Position numbers and translations under genes: made by a program
Source: Acheta domesticus
Taxonomy: Eukaryota > Arthropoda > Insecta > Orthoptera > Gryllidae
Length of the DNA stretch: 64,000 bases
Reading direction: 5' to 3'
NCBI GenBank assembly: GCA_031308135.1
Contig: JAHLJT010008756.1
Location: 75,685,397 to 75,749,396, forward strand
Part shown: positions 22,240 through 33,945 of the stretch, piece by piece
Layout of the letters: each line of letters opens with the position of its first letter
Numbering within the stretch: the stretch's first letter is position 1
The notes under the pieces: model-generated
The model's database searches: none
Told to the model about the DNA's origin: nothing
The model's input: the letters and a program-made list of their open reading frames with translations, nothing else

Positions 22240-25030
22240 GGAGTGGATTCATTCTAATTTACGGTAGTTAGAGAATCTTTGGGGTATCGGGAGATAATGC
22301 TGTTTGGAATAGAAGCATTTTTGCTAGAATTAAATATTTGTGCACTTGTACAAGACGGAAGAAGGGTGAAAAATCTGTTGCTCACCTGTTGAATCTACTC
22401 ATTGATGGGAGAAATATTTAGCTCTCTGTGTATTTGCTTATTTGGAATAACCATGGGGCTTGTACGGCTTTTCGTAAGTACTTGTTTTGGATAATTTGAA
22501 GTTTCTTTAGATGTGTGTTTGCTATATTGTTCCAAATTTGGCATAAGTTAATGAAGGACGTATAAAACCCTTTTAAATACGGACGACCCTTTTAAATACG
22601 GATAATGTGCATTCCAGACTAAGCGAAGACTTGTTATTTATTACGGATAAAGTTTGTTAAATTTTGCATATCTTTTGTTTGAGATCTCTTGAATGTGGTT
22701 TTTCCATGTTAATTTTTGATCTAGTAATATACCTAGATATTTAACAGGTGTTTCATTAGGCAGCCATGGAATTACAATATTATTAATTTCAATTTGTCGT
22801 GGTTGATTAAGTTTTCTTAATGTGAATATTTTAGGCTGTGATTTGGTAGGATTTATGGCAATTCTCCATTTCATTGTCCATTTGACAAATTCGTTTAAGT
22901 CCGACTGGAGATCTTTGCAAGCGTTGGTAATATCAAAATTTGCATTAAATAATACTGTATCATCCGCATAAAGTGCTATTTCTGAGTATGTCATTTCTGG
23001 GTAGTATACATTAAACAATGTATACTATGCATATATTAAACAATAAGGGTGATAGTGGAGAGCCTTGAGGCACGCTGGCTTTAATGATGTGTGCTCCTTG
23101 ATTTATTATTGTTAATATTAACTTTGAAATCTCTCTCTGCTAAGAAACTTTTAATGATATTTTGGAGATAATCTGGAGTTCCCAATGTTTGTAGTTTGTA
23201 AAGAAGTCCCAGATGCCATACTTTATCAAAGGCATGTGCAATGTCGAGAAAATTGCAGCTGTGTACATGTGGTCGTGGAATCCTTCCGCGATGTATTCTG
23301 TTACTCTTAACAACTGATGGCTTGTGAAATGGTTTGGACGAAATCCGAACTGCGTATTGGGTAAGGCCTTGGTTTCGGTGAAAAATTTGAATAGACGAGA
23401 TTTTGTAAGTTTCTCAAATATTTTGCCAAAGGTCGGTAGCAAGCTTATTGGTCTATAGCTACAAGGATCTTGTGGATTTTTGTTCGGCTTACATATTGGA
23501 GTTATAATAGCCGTTTTCCAGGTCTTCGGGTAATATCCTAATCTAAACATGCATTGAAGAGTGCTGTTAATGCTGCAACCGCATTGCGAGGTAATTCTTT
23601 CATCATTTTATTATTGATTAAGTCATGACCTGCTGATTTTCTCGGTTTTAATGTCTTAATGATTTGCTGCGTCTCGGATGGGGCTATAAATTTAGTTTTT
23701 GTCGGAACGGTATATCGCGGAGCTGATAAGTTTTCTTCCACCTCTAGTTGGAAATCAATGTCGGTTACAGGGTCGTTTCAAATATTTTTTCAAAATTTTC
23801 CGCTAGTTTTTCTGCTTTTTCGAAATCCGTCGTTGCTAGTCCAGTGTTAGTTGATAACTAGGGAATAAAAGATTTTTCCTATGTTATCATTTTAACTGTA
23901 TTCCACATTGCCCTAGAGTTTGGGGGGATGCTGGCTAAATAGTTTTGAAAATGTGTACATCTAACTTTATGAAGCTCTTGTTTAATTTTTACAGAGATAC
24001 TATTTAATTTTTGTTTCAAAGTTTTGTTACGTGAATATTGCCACACTCTGCGAAGGTTATGTTTTTCTTTGATTAAATTTAGTAGTGGCTTTGGAAGAGG
24101 AGTATAATTTTTGGTGAAATTTCTGACTTTAATAGATCTTTAATAGCATTTTTAATTACATTTTCGAGGGAGCTAATACAATTGTCTATTTCTGATGATG
24201 TTTTAAGATTTTCCGGATACTGACATTCATTTGTTAGAAAGTGTCTATACATGCCCCAATTTACTTTTCCATCAATTATTTTTTCGTTTTGATATAGCTG
24301 AGGTTCAGCTTTGAATGAAATTATTACTGGGTTGTGGTCCGAATCTAATTTGGTTTCATATTTTGGTAAATTGGTAGATTTAGATTTTGTGTAATCACTA
24401 TGTCTAGAATGTCAGGAACAACATTTGGGTTTATAGGGGTAGTATGTTGGCTCTGAAGGAGCTAATATATTAAGATTTCTTTGCAGTGCAAATTTCTGAA
24501 GGAGTTTGCCATTATATGAAGTAGTATTACAGTTCCAAATTTGGTTTTTACAGTTTAGATCTCCAGCTAGTAATATTTGCGATCTACCATCAAATACTGC
24601 TTTCATGAAACTCGACGGAAATTTTTGTTTGGAGGTTTATACGCTGCAATTACAATTATGTTAGATGATACCAATTCGATATTGATGATAATTGATTCTA
24701 TTTCGTTTGAGGACGGGGATTGTATTAGCGTATGTTTAATTTCCTTTTGATGAGAATTGCTACCCCACCTGATGCTATTAGCGAAATTCTATCACTGCGG
24801 TAGGATAAATAGTTGGGGATCGAAAATCTTTCTCCCAGCTTTAATGTGTTTCTGAAATACACGCTACATCTATGTCATGGGACTTGTAGAAAGTATCTTA
24901 ATTCGTTCTCTTGGCGCTTTACGCCATTGGCATTCCAGTTGAGAAGTTTAAAGTTTTCTATTTTATTTTGTGCCATTAATATGCATGGAAATAAGTCTTT
25001 CAACCATTTGGTGTAACTGAGGTATGATTG
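22240..25030 (-). pseudogene. LINE ORF2: APE endonuclease and reverse transcriptase
   Basis: Read in broken frames on the minus strand. The APE-type endonuclease starts FKLLNWNANGVKRQENELRY (about 24900-24960), with GDLN at about 24555. The reverse transcriptase shows TLKPRKSAGHD, YRPISLLP, NTQFGFRPNHF and the catalytic ALYADDTVLF (about 22960-22990). The thumb region follows with PVKYLGILLDQKLTWKNHI. Past a stop near 22640 the C-terminal part still reads LKKLQIIQNKYLRKAVQAPW. Order and motifs are those of the Jockey clade. At least four frame breaks are present, so no active protein is expected. Confidence 0.85.
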
Positions 25031-25059
25031 AAGAAAGAATATTGTTTATAATTGTTTGA

Positions 25060-26434
25060 ATTAGGTTTCGTTTATTACATTCATATTTTGGAGAACTGGC
25101 GGCGGGTTCCTGTTATCTTGCGTAGGCGGTTGACTAGCGCGATAAGCGAAAGAATGCAAGGCATTGGGTTTGACTGCAGAGGAGGAAACTCTTGAGGGAC
25201 ATAGTGATAAGGTGAGCGTTCTGATCGGAAGGTGATTTAAGTACTGCCTATTTTGGTGATTTGAAAATTTAAGATTAGCCCGATTCCAGTTATATTTTTT
25301 AACTGCTTCTTTGTAAGCTTTGCAGCCTTTGTAATTAGCCGTGTGCACCTCACTGCAGTTTACACATTTCGGTACATTATTATATTTAGGTTATCACATT
25401 GAGAGTAATGATGATTGTCTGAACATCTCACACATCTAGGTCGCCTTCCGTAATTTGCCTGTGAATGGCCAAAAGTCTGACAATTTTTGCACATAATTGG
25501 GGCTTTAGGCTTGTTGCGAATTTGCACTCTAATAATGTATATATAAATTTATCAATTCTTAAAATTGCTTTGTTATTTTCATTATCAGTTAAATCTACAG
25601 CAACGGTAGTTAACGGTTTACGTTCTCTTCCGAACAGCCAAACAACTTTTAGAACTTGAAAGTTTTTCGAAAGTTTGTTAAATATTTCCGATTCTGAATA
25701 GGTGATTGGAAGATCTTTATAACAACTGAAAAACATTTTTGAGTAGGGTCCCTGTATGTGTGGTGTTCGATTTTCTCTCTTTCACAAAATTTCCGGTATT
25801 CTCGATAGTCCTCTATTGAGCTAAATAGAATTTTTACAGTATCTTTTTCTAATTTAGTTGAAAATTTGTCTTTTGCAATAGAATCCAGTTCACTGATAAA
25901 TAAGGTATAGTTAATAACTTTATGAACATAAAAGGGTGGTATTTTAATGAATGTTTCGTCACTTTCTTCCCTTCCGTTTTGCGAATTTTCTTCGGTCATA
26001 TTTTCAAAACCATCGTACCTATTCTGAATTGGCACATTGTGCAATAATCTTTTAGAACCATTGTTTTCCTCTGGGAGATCTACATGCAAACGTTTTAGAC
26101 CTTTATTTTGTTCATTACACTCACTAGTAAACTGTTGACTAACTGAATGTTGCGGTGCAACTCCATACCTGTTAACATCAGCATCGCTAGTGCTTACTGA
26201 CTGAAGGTTGGTCAATGATCTGTCTGTTTCTCCATCCAGCTGCTGGGCGGGCGGTTGAGATGTGTTAAATTGCCCCTGGGGTTGAAAGTCTGTCATCTGT
26301 GTTTGGAATGGGAGCATACCTCCATTCATAGTTGCGAACTGATCTGGCGTGTCACCATTGAGAACTTGTGCTGCTGACACAAGTTGACCCCCAAAACCGG
26401 GGGATTTGATGCGAACATACAGCTTTCGCTGCAC
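25060..26434 (-). pseudogene. LINE ORF1, gag-like nucleic-acid binding protein
   Basis: The 25649-26434 part holds a Gln/Asn-rich N-terminal region and then a domain of the kind found before the zinc knuckles of Jockey-type Gag proteins (IPPFYVHKVINYTLF, then DTVKILFSSIEDYREYRKF). After a frameshift, 25428-25736 continues it. Further frame shifts are needed to read CCHC knuckles (QTFGHSQANYGRRPRCVRC and VPKCVNCSEVHTANYKGC, about 25370-25490). The first likely ATG is near 26413, but one frameshift follows it. Confidence 0.75.
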
Positions 26435-26560
26435 AACTTAACTTTCACTTAGTAGAAAAAATATTTCGTTGTGAACAATAAACAGTACTGGTACACACTA
26501 AACAACACTGTTAGAAATAATGGGCTGCTGGTAGCGGCACCCGTTTGAACGCGCAACTAA

Positions 26561-27167
26561 ACACTAGTTGAGTGGAGCACCGAAGCACAGCGATAAGCGG
26601 AGCGATACGATGCTTACTCGACGATGTCTAGAGCCAGACGAATTTATTTTTGAATGTTTGAAAGTGACGGAGACTTCATGGCGATGAGGTGGGCCAAATC
26701 GGGGATGCATGTAAGACTTAGGCGGACGTTTTTGTATAGGATAATAGTTTGTTAGTTTAAGTGGGTTCTGTTGAGAGTGGATGGAGGGGATCCCGTCCGA
26801 CAAAAAAAGCATTCGGCAAAATGATTTGAGATATTCTGGAGGTAGATTTTAGCACAAGTACTGTTACAATAAGTTCACGTGTAAAAGGTTAAGCTAGGGG
26901 CGAAGCATGGGTGTCCGCCCGGAGAAAAATTTCGCCCCCCCCCTCATTTAGGCATTTCGAGACTAAAATATACAATGTAATTCTAAAAAAATTTTTCGCA
27001 AGAACAATCATCTTTATTGTGTATTGTACAGGTTACAAATACAAAAGTTATGTATAGATGTTTTGCAATATAATAATCACATTTATTACAAAAATTCTTA
27101 CACGTATGCCACTTACTCTGATATAACAGGTATAGGACACCGGAATACCTTGAAGATCGGCAACATT
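26561..27167. other. No gene seen
   Basis: Includes a C-run (26935-26943) and otherwise unremarkable sequence between the LINE and the Harbinger element. Confidence 0.4.
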
Positions 27168-27526
27168 GGGTGGTATGAATAAAAATGAGTACTTTCTCAG
27201 GAGTAGTTGCTCCGGAGCAAAGCGAGTCTACTCCACAGCACTGAGCAAAAGCTCCATTTCGTATGAATAAAAACTTCGTATGTCTCCAGAGAACTTGCTC
27301 ATGTCTCGCGAGCATTTGCTTGCTGTGAACAAGCGATAGTGTGGGCAAAGAGCTTTTAAAATGGAATTCCTGAGTAACAAAGAGGTTACATACGTTACGC
27401 GCGCCGCATATCATTTGTTTTTTTTTCCGTGGTTGATTTGTGAGGAAGCTGGAGTTTGCTTGTGTTGGAACACGAAGTTGTGAGATCGTACTGTTTCGCG
27501 AATATCCTGCATATTTGTAACTCGAA

Positions 27527-28745
27527 ATGAGTAGCAGCAGTGACGAGGATCAGAAGGCGCCGGAGTCACAACTGATTTTCGCTGAGATGCTCAGCAATAA
27601 TCGGGTAATATTTGAGAAGAGCCAGCTTCCGGAGGTACGAAGACGCCGGAAAGAAGCTCTTCAGAATTTAAAAACGCAATACACCGAAAAATTCGGAGTT
27701 CTTATAAGTGAGGAACAGTTAACAAAAAAAATATGCAATATAAAAACCCGCTTAAAAGCAAAAACCGACAAAAATCGTACTGGAAACAAAAAAATTAAAT
27801 TGAAGGCCTGGGAAAAAACAGTTTACGAATTGATGAATGGGGACAGTAATCCCACAGTGTGCCAAATAAAAGGTAAGAAACCTATTGTATTCTTATTATT
27901 TCATTATCTTAACTGAATATATTCACAAGCATGTACATCATAATTTTTGTAAGAGAACATGTGTTCATTTTATTTCATTATGTTAACTGAATATATTCAG
28001 CATCATTTACATTATAATTTATGTAAGAAAACCTGTATTCATTTTGATCATTAACACGTATTCTTACATAAATTATAATGTAAATGATTCTGAATATATT
28101 TAGTTAACCTAATGAAATGATAACTGAATATATTCACAAGCATGTACATCATAATTTTTGTAAGAGAACATGTGTTCATTTTATTTCATTATGTTAACTG
28201 AATATATTCAGTATCATTTACATTATAATTTATGTAAGAAAACGTGTATTCATTTTGATCATTAACACGTATTCTTACATAAATTATAATGTAAATGATT
28301 CTGAATATATTTAGTTAACCTAATGAAATGATAACTGAATATATTCACAAGCATGTACATCATAATTTTTGTAAGAGAACATGTGTTCATTTTATTTCAT
28401 TATGTTAACTGAATATATTCACAATCATTTAAATTACATTTTATATCAATTTCAGGAGCAGTATCTTCAGCTGGAACCAGCAATGAAGCAGCAGCAGGAT
28501 GTGCTTCTGATGAAGAAATACGGGCGGAGAGCTGCAGCGGGACTCCTGCAAGGGTGCTATCTCGCCCTGTAAAAAAAAGAAGATTAGTGGACTTAGAAAC
28601 AGATGAAACTAGATCAATGTCAAACATCGAATTGACAAGACTGGTTTTATTGGAGGAGTTACAAGTGCTACGATTAAAAAAGGAGAAGTATCTGTGGGAA
28701 AAAAGTATGAGGGAAAGTGAGTGTGTTGTTTTTGAAAATGAATAA
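27527..28745 (+). CDS. Harbinger MYB/SANT-like DNA-binding protein, two exons
   Basis: Join 27527-27872 and 28456-28745, 211 codons plus stop. The donor is AAAG/gtaaga and the acceptor atttcag/GAG; both sides are phase 1. The N-terminal exon has an acidic start (MSSSSDEDQKAPESQ) and a three-helix MYB/SANT-like segment (residues about 16-100, LPEVRRRRKEALQNLK then EQLTKKICNIKTRLKAK). The second exon has a basic cluster RPVKKRRL, a possible nuclear signal, and a Leu-rich C-terminal helix. In this family the MYB-like partner helps bring the transposase to the nucleus and element ends. The intron is filled by a 212-bp tandem repeat. Start: first ATG in frame. Confidence 0.85.
27907..28440 (+). 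repeat. About 212-bp tandem repeat with internal inverted repeat
   Basis: Unit anchors actgaatata occur at 27911, 28123 and 28334 (spacing 212 and 211). Within each unit 'acattataatttatgtaaga' is followed by its inverted copy, so every unit can fold back. It occupies nearly all of the MYB gene intron. Confidence 0.9.
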
Positions 28746-28764
28746 AGAAAATTATACTTACAAA

Positions 28765-29778
28765 TTAAAATCTGTGGATTATTCTTGACAGTTCATCCCT
28801 CCTACGTTGTCCTCTCAATCTGTCAGCAGCTCTACCTTCTTCTGGGGGTTGTAATTCTTCCTCAGGTTCAATGATGTCCGTTGCAAAATCCTCATCATGT
28901 AAGTATTTTGCTACATTGTGCAAAATAAAACAGCACAAAACAACTGATGGTATCTTTTCCGTGGCTAGTCTCACTCTACTTTGCAAAATTGGAAAGCGTT
29001 GTTTAAGTTGCCCGAAACATCGTTCAATGGTAACACGCTCCTTTTTCAAACACCTATCGAAAGAGAGATGTTCTGGCATTACAGGATTTTTATATGGCAC
29101 CATGAGCCACGGAGCAATTCCATAGCCTGAATCGCCAAGTAGCAACACATCGCTTTGTCCTGATAATAATTTGTGTGGATGGGAATTCTTCCAAATTCGA
29201 GAATCGTGAACTGATCCAGGCCAAGAAGCGTCCATGCTAGTAAATTCTTCTTTAGCATTGCATGTTGCCTGAATATTTATGGAATGAACACCTTTCCTAT
29301 TGATATATTCATCAGCATGAGTAAGTGGCTTCTTAATCAGAATATGCGTACAGTCAAGAGCACCAATTGCATTAGGGAAAGTGTATCTTTCCTGCCACAG
29401 ATCTCTTGCATGCTGGAGATCCATTGCAGTTCTTGGGAACTGTATCCAATACTGTTTTTTTTCTTTTATTTTCTCCGTTACGAAACTAAATGTCTTGCTC
29501 ACTGTGGACTGATCCACGCCAACATCTTCTGCCACTCCTACCTGAAAACCAGGATCGGTCACGTAGCGAAGAAAAATTTTCATTTTTTGCTCATTGGTTA
29601 GAGCTCCGCCTCTCGTTTCTTCACGAACGCCGAGAAAATGTTGTGTCAACCATACAACATTGTCCTTTTCGAATCGGTAAAGATTCTTATAATTCATGTC
29701 GTATGACTCTCGCCGAATCTTGTAAATTTTTTTTCTCCGCTGCATCTGCATGTGAGCACACGGCATATGCACGGCCAT
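28765..29778 (-). CDS. Harbinger (HARBI1-type) DDE transposase, intact
   Basis: A 337-residue frame on the minus strand, close to the usual length of HARBI1-like nucleases. The catalytic triad is visible: D142 in GALDCTH, D216 in GDSGYG and E252 in TIERCFGQLKQRF. The N-terminal part has a helix-turn-helix region (residues about 60-105, VGVDQSTVSKTFSFV). The conserved WPGSVHDSRI block lies at 186-195 and FILHNVAKY at 284-292. I chose the ATG at 29778 because the frame upstream has no other ATG. The enzyme would excise and insert the element at 3-bp targets. The 3' end lies 19 bp from the MYB gene stop, a convergent pair. Confidence 0.92.
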   Translation of the reverse strand: MAVHMPCAHMQMQRRKKIYKIRRESYDMNYKNLYRFEKDNVVWLTQHFLGVREETRGGALTNEQKMKIFLRYVTDPGFQVGVAEDVGVDQSTVSKTFSFVTEKIKEKKQYWIQFPRTAMDLQHARDLWQERYTFPNAIGALDCTHILIKKPLTHADEYINRKGVHSINIQATCNAKEEFTSMDASWPGSVHDSRIWKNSHPHKLLSGQSDVLLLGDSGYGIAPWLMVPYKNPVMPEHLSFDRCLKKERVTIERCFGQLKQRFPILQSRVRLATEKIPSVVLCCFILHNVAKYLHDEDFATDIIEPEEELQPPEEGRAADRLRGQRRRDELSRIIHRF

Positions 29779-30039
29779 TTTAACCTTACTTTTCAAACGC
29801 GAGTCTGCTACAGAGGTCCCTCCAAAATTTTGAAGCAACTGCTCAATCTACTGAGTAAACACTAAACTTTATTCATACCAATTCTGAGCATTTGCTCGCC
29901 AGTTGAGAGTACGCTCAGAGACGGAGTAAGTTCTCAGAGACTGAGCAATTGCTCACCCACTTTATTCATATGAAATTGAGAAGGATCTCCGAAACTCGGA
30001 GAAAAGAGTAATTACTCATTTTTATTCATACCACCCATT

Positions 30040-30654
30040 AAATGTTTAGCGAATTGAATATAAAATACAAATCGACTTCCCATTAGAACTCGAACGACAC
30101 TTACCATTTATATTTTGACGGGCTTCCCTGAAGGGACTTACTCGTATTGTCGCTTTTCGTCTATTTATTAACGCCATTGACGACAAAAAGTGTAGAGAGA
30201 ATGAAGGGAACATGAATTGCGTCAGCGACAGGAAAGATTTTTCTGTTTAGGCGCCTGCTGCATCCGGCGGAAAACGTGGATAGAGGAGCGTCCGCCTATC
30301 GTTCAGACGGCGCCGCCAGGAGCCAATTCCCCAGGCGCCGATCCCGGGAACGCGAGCGAAGCGAGTGCGAGAGGGGGGACAATATTTTCGCCGCTCGCGG
30401 AGAAAAGTAGTCTCAACAATATTTACTGTAGAAGACAGTTTTAGGTAAAAATTTATATATGTACTATTTTCAATGAAAATCGTATGAATTTTTTATTAAA
30501 AAATATTTTATAGATTTTTTAAATTTTATTTGATTTCTTTTACTTCTTGCCCAATTTTTAGAGGGGACGGTGACTCTTCCACATTCTTTCTGAGCTAATG
30601 ATCAAGAAGATTTTAGTCTAGAAAGACGGAAAACCTCTCTGTACATGTTGCACA
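30040..30654. other. No gene seen; GC patch at 30240-30400
   Basis: Positions 30240-30400 form a GC-rich patch with 'ggcgccg' repeats. No coding support. Confidence 0.35.
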
Positions 30655-32002
30655 TACCTATCGTCATAAAAAAAGCTGCACCCTGAAGGATCCTACTGAT
30701 CCGCTGCAAACTCTGAGGGTATTTTGCTCACCATTCGCTAAGCCAATGATTTCGTTTTCACGGTCGGTCGCGCCGGCCATTGCGACATCGGGTAGCGTCG
30801 CCACAGCGTCATCTGCACTTTCACTATTTCTCGGCGACGCTTTCGACAACTTGTTGTTCAGTTAGACGCGTTCGAGAGGGTCTGCACTGTGGGGGTGTGG
30901 GAGGCGGGTTGGTCCTGTCGCCGTATTTCGCACCACACCCGTCTTACTGACACCGCCATCGCCCGCTGTTGGCGGCAATGGATTGAGGAAGGCACACACA
31001 CACGAAAGGCAGGATCTGGACGTCCACCACCCACCATGAGGTGGGAGAACCGACGGATTGTCCGCCACGCGCGAACAGTTCCAACGGCAACGATTGGTGC
31101 AATTCAGCAGGCTGTGCAGCCTGCACTGTCACATTCTGTAAGTGCTGGTACCATTGGCAGGCGGTTGCGAAACGCAGGGCTCGCCGCACGCCGACCGTTA
31201 CGACACCTGCCCCAGCAACGTCGCTACAGACTCTGCCTTCCGCGCAGACTGGCAGCGGATCATCTTCTGCGACACTTTCCGCTTTTGCCTTGATCGTGAG
31301 GACCATCGGGTCCGTGACTGGAGGTGCAGTGGGGAGGGCCACGACGGGTGGTTTGTGGTATCCCATCATACATCCCGCCAGCCTGATGAGATGGTGCGGG
31401 GCGCGATATCCTATGGTGTCCGTTCATCGTTAGTGTTAGTTGGAAGTACCGTGACAGCCACACGGTACATTCAGGAGATCCTGCAACCGGTGGCTCGTGA
31501 ACCACAACGTGATCGTGATCCTGCAACCGGTGGCCGTTCGTGAACGCCCACGCCCTATTTCGACAGAATAACGCGCGTCCGCATACCGTAGCCATCTCCT
31601 AAGCCGTGGATACACTGCCATGGTCAGCAGCATTGCAAGACCTGTCCCCGATCGAGAACGTTTGGGGTGCTATGGAGTGTGAAATCAGGATCCCACCCCT
31701 ACCCATCAATCTGCAAGAACTGCGCGCTCAGCTGCAAGCATGCTGCATGGGATGGACTAGCTCAGGACATCATTCGAGAACTGTACAACTCCACGTCGCA
31801 ATGTGTAAACGCGTGTGTTCGCTAAAATGGCGGCCCCACGCCATACTAACATCTACCGTCTGTGTCCGTGTTGCGCAATAAATGTTGGTCCTACAAATGT
31901 GAAAGTGTAATCATTTTGTATACGTGGTCTATCGACCTGTTAACAATGATTGCAATCCGCCTTGTACTTCGGGGTGCAGCTTTTTTTATGACGATTAGTG
32001 TA
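30655..32002 (+). mobile_element. Tc1-like transposon, inactive
   Basis: Terminal inverted repeats share ATCGTCATAAAAAAAGCTGC (left 30659-30678, right ending about 31995). The right end reads GATTAGTG/TA, giving the TA target base pair; the left end has a small deletion. It encloses a frameshifted transposase. Confidence 0.85.
30860..31880 (+). pseudogene. Tc1 transposase, frameshifted
   Basis: The paired-like DNA-binding part is readable at 30889-31190 (ISHHTRLTDTAIARCWRQW, the GSGRPP linker, then VSAGTIGRRLRNAGL). After frameshifts the DDE domain continues with WQRIIFCDTFRFCLDR, MVRGAISYGVRSSLVLVG, FRQNNARPHT and LPWSAALQDLSPIENVWG. In the FRQNNARPHT block the second catalytic Asp of the usual QDNARPH is Asn. 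It is inactive. Confidence 0.85.
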
Positions 32003-32127
32003 TTTCGAATATTATTCTTTTAGATTCTGGACAGCTAAGGAGATTGTGAAATATATTTCCGGCGTATTTCCTTTCTCTTTTCTTTTCTTCCCACATCGAC
32101 CCGTTCATTTTTTGCATTGCATTCGAA

Positions 32128-32466
32128 ACAATTTAAAATAAAACAAAAAATTCTGTTCAAAATCATAAGAGTAGCATAGTACGGACATCTAACGAGAATT
32201 AAACAGAAAAGAATAATCAAAATGAAGAGGAAACACTTTCTGCCTACATTGTGCCTGTTTTCTTCTTTATCTTTTCCTGAAAATTTTTCTTTCATTTATC
32301 CCAATTTCCCTTCTATATGTTTTGTTGTCTTTGATTCAATTCATTGGTGGTGATGTAAGTAGGTGTCTTTTTCGTTATTCTTTCCTGTTTAATTCTCGTT
32401 AGATGTCCGTACTATGTTAGTGTTCTTTGATGAATTTGAACAGAATTTTCTCTGTTTTATTTTAAA
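32128..32466. repeat. Inverted repeat, about 85-bp arms
   Basis: The arm 32128-32216 is the inverted copy of about 32378-32466, with the shared core TACGGACATCTAACGAGAAT and its complement. The spacer is about 160 bp. A transcript would fold into a long hairpin. Confidence 0.8.
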
Positions 32467-32819
32467 TTTCTCCATTAATTATCAGTTTCGATATTCCAAT
32501 CTGTAATTAATGAATAATGACCCATTATTTTTCTGAGAATGATTCCTTCTTTCCTATTTCTCCTCATTGTCCGGATGAATTTGAAGGTAAACATCATCTT
32601 TCTTTTCAGTCTGTAACCTTTCCAGTATAATATATTTTAGATTTTATTTTTTATTCCTGAGGTCACATTATCAGCAAAAAAAGGTATTTCATTCTATATA
32701 GACTAAAAAAGAAGCAAAATTCAATCATTAGACTACCTAAAGTAGCTTTTAAGAACCATGGGCAATATTCAGAAAATGCCAAGAAATGAGTGAAGCCTCA
32801 ACGTTGTATCCGAGAAACT

Positions 32820-32945
32820 AAAGGAGTGTCAGCTCCGTGGCTGAGATCGCTAAGACAGTAGTGCCGTAGTGATCTCGGACCGTGGGGTCGCGGAAACAAG
32901 TCCCGCCTCGGGCATGGTTGTCTGAGTTCGTCTTTTCACCCCCTA
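32820..32945 (+). repeat. Second tRNA-derived SINE type
   Basis: GCTCCGTGGCTGAGATCGCT resembles an A box region, and GGAAACAAGTCCCGCCTCGG holds a decayed B box, followed by GGCATGGTTGTCTGAG. This head differs from the main SINE family. Confidence 0.5.
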
Positions 32946-33179
32946 TCATCACCACATCGTTTCAACCTCATACCATAACGTTACATCCAATAGTGGTCGC
33001 TAATGTTGATGCGACCTTAAATAACAAAAAACAAGGGATAAGGAGTATGTTATTTCCCGAGAATCAGCTGCTTATTTATCATCTCTAAAAACGTAAAAAA
33101 ATGCGCTTTTCGTTCAGTTTGGTCACCCTATCTGGGTTTCCCTCTCGAAAGGTGCCAACCTGATTAAAATGAAAACGGC

Positions 33180-33450
33180 CGGTGGAAGCAAGAAACGCGA
33201 TTCCCGTTCGGCGTGTGCGTGCGTGCGTGCGTCCGCTCGAGCGCCGATTGTCCGTTGGCGGTTGGGAGGATGAGCCGGGGGCGGAGGGGCATTTGCAAGT
33301 CGAAGGCGGCGACGACGCGTGTCTCCGCCCGCCGCACGTGGCAATCTCAGCGCGCGCGGGAAGGGAAGGGAAGGGAAGGGCTCCCCCGCACCGGAACGTT
33401 CGCTTGACTTTAATGAGCGGCTGCAGGGAGCCGGAGCCCTCCGGCGGCTT
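33180..33450. other. GC-rich island with GGGAA repeats
   Basis: CpG-rich stretch containing (GTGC)n at 33207-33230 and (GGGAA)n at 33357-33381. Frames are open on both strands but nothing is recognisable. The dispersed repeat at 33455 abuts it. Confidence 0.35.
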
Positions 33451-33454
33451 CATT

Positions 33455-33945
33455 TTCTTCTACTCCGACACCGTCCGACCGATCTCCATCAAAGTTGGTA
33501 CTTCCATGTGTGTTTTTTTCGCCCAGAAGGTTTGTGTGTTGTTAATTCTGCTGTAACTGCACTACATGGCGCTGTAGAACAAAACTAAATATTCACGTCA
33601 AATGCAACCTGCAATACTCCACAGCATATTGAATATATATCGTTAAATGACTCCTAAATGAAGCGTTCTAGGGCATTAAAAACTAACATTTTGAGACCGA
33701 ATACCTCAAAGAAACGTTTTTCACACCGTACAGAATATACAGAATGAGCTCTTCTTGAACATTCTATTACATTTTTACTGGTCCCGCGCTTCCCGATATT
33801 ACCTCATTGAAGAATCTGCAATTAAATGTGAATGAGAGGGACAGAGAGAGAGAGACAGAGACAGACAGGGATAGGGTGAGGTAAGGAGGAAGAGACAGTG
33901 AGAAAGGGTCAATGTCTGCCGGGTTTTCCTAGTAAGTAACTATAC
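33455..33945 (+). repeat. Dispersed repeat of about 500 bp
   Basis: Plus-orientation copy of the repeat at 16672-17192. It ends in GCCGGGTTTTCCTAGTA, and a third, partial copy ends 29 bp before an exon at 57697. Confidence 0.75.

Larger units (their letters stand above)
21976..26560 (-). mobile_element. Jockey-like non-LTR retrotransposon, nearly full length
   Basis: On the minus strand the element runs from a 5' UTR (about 26435-26560) through ORF1 (gag-like) and ORF2 (endonuclease plus reverse transcriptase) to an A-rich 3' end with AATAAA-type signals at about 21976-22010. Such elements copy themselves through RNA by target-primed reverse transcription. Frameshifts and stops in both ORFs make this copy inactive. 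Ends are approximate; no target duplication was identified. Confidence 0.8.
27168..30036 (-). mobile_element. Complete Harbinger/PIF DNA transposon
   Basis: The 2869-bp element has terminal inverted repeats of about 24 bp that are identical over GGGTGGTATGAATAAAAATG and a few more bases. It is flanked by a 3-bp duplication ATT (27165-27167, 30037-30039). It carries the two genes expected of autonomous Harbingers, a MYB-like protein and a DDE transposase, facing each other with 3' ends 19 bp apart. Subterminal GAGCAATTGCTC-like palindromes occur near the right end. Both reading frames are intact, so the insertion looks young. Confidence 0.92.
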
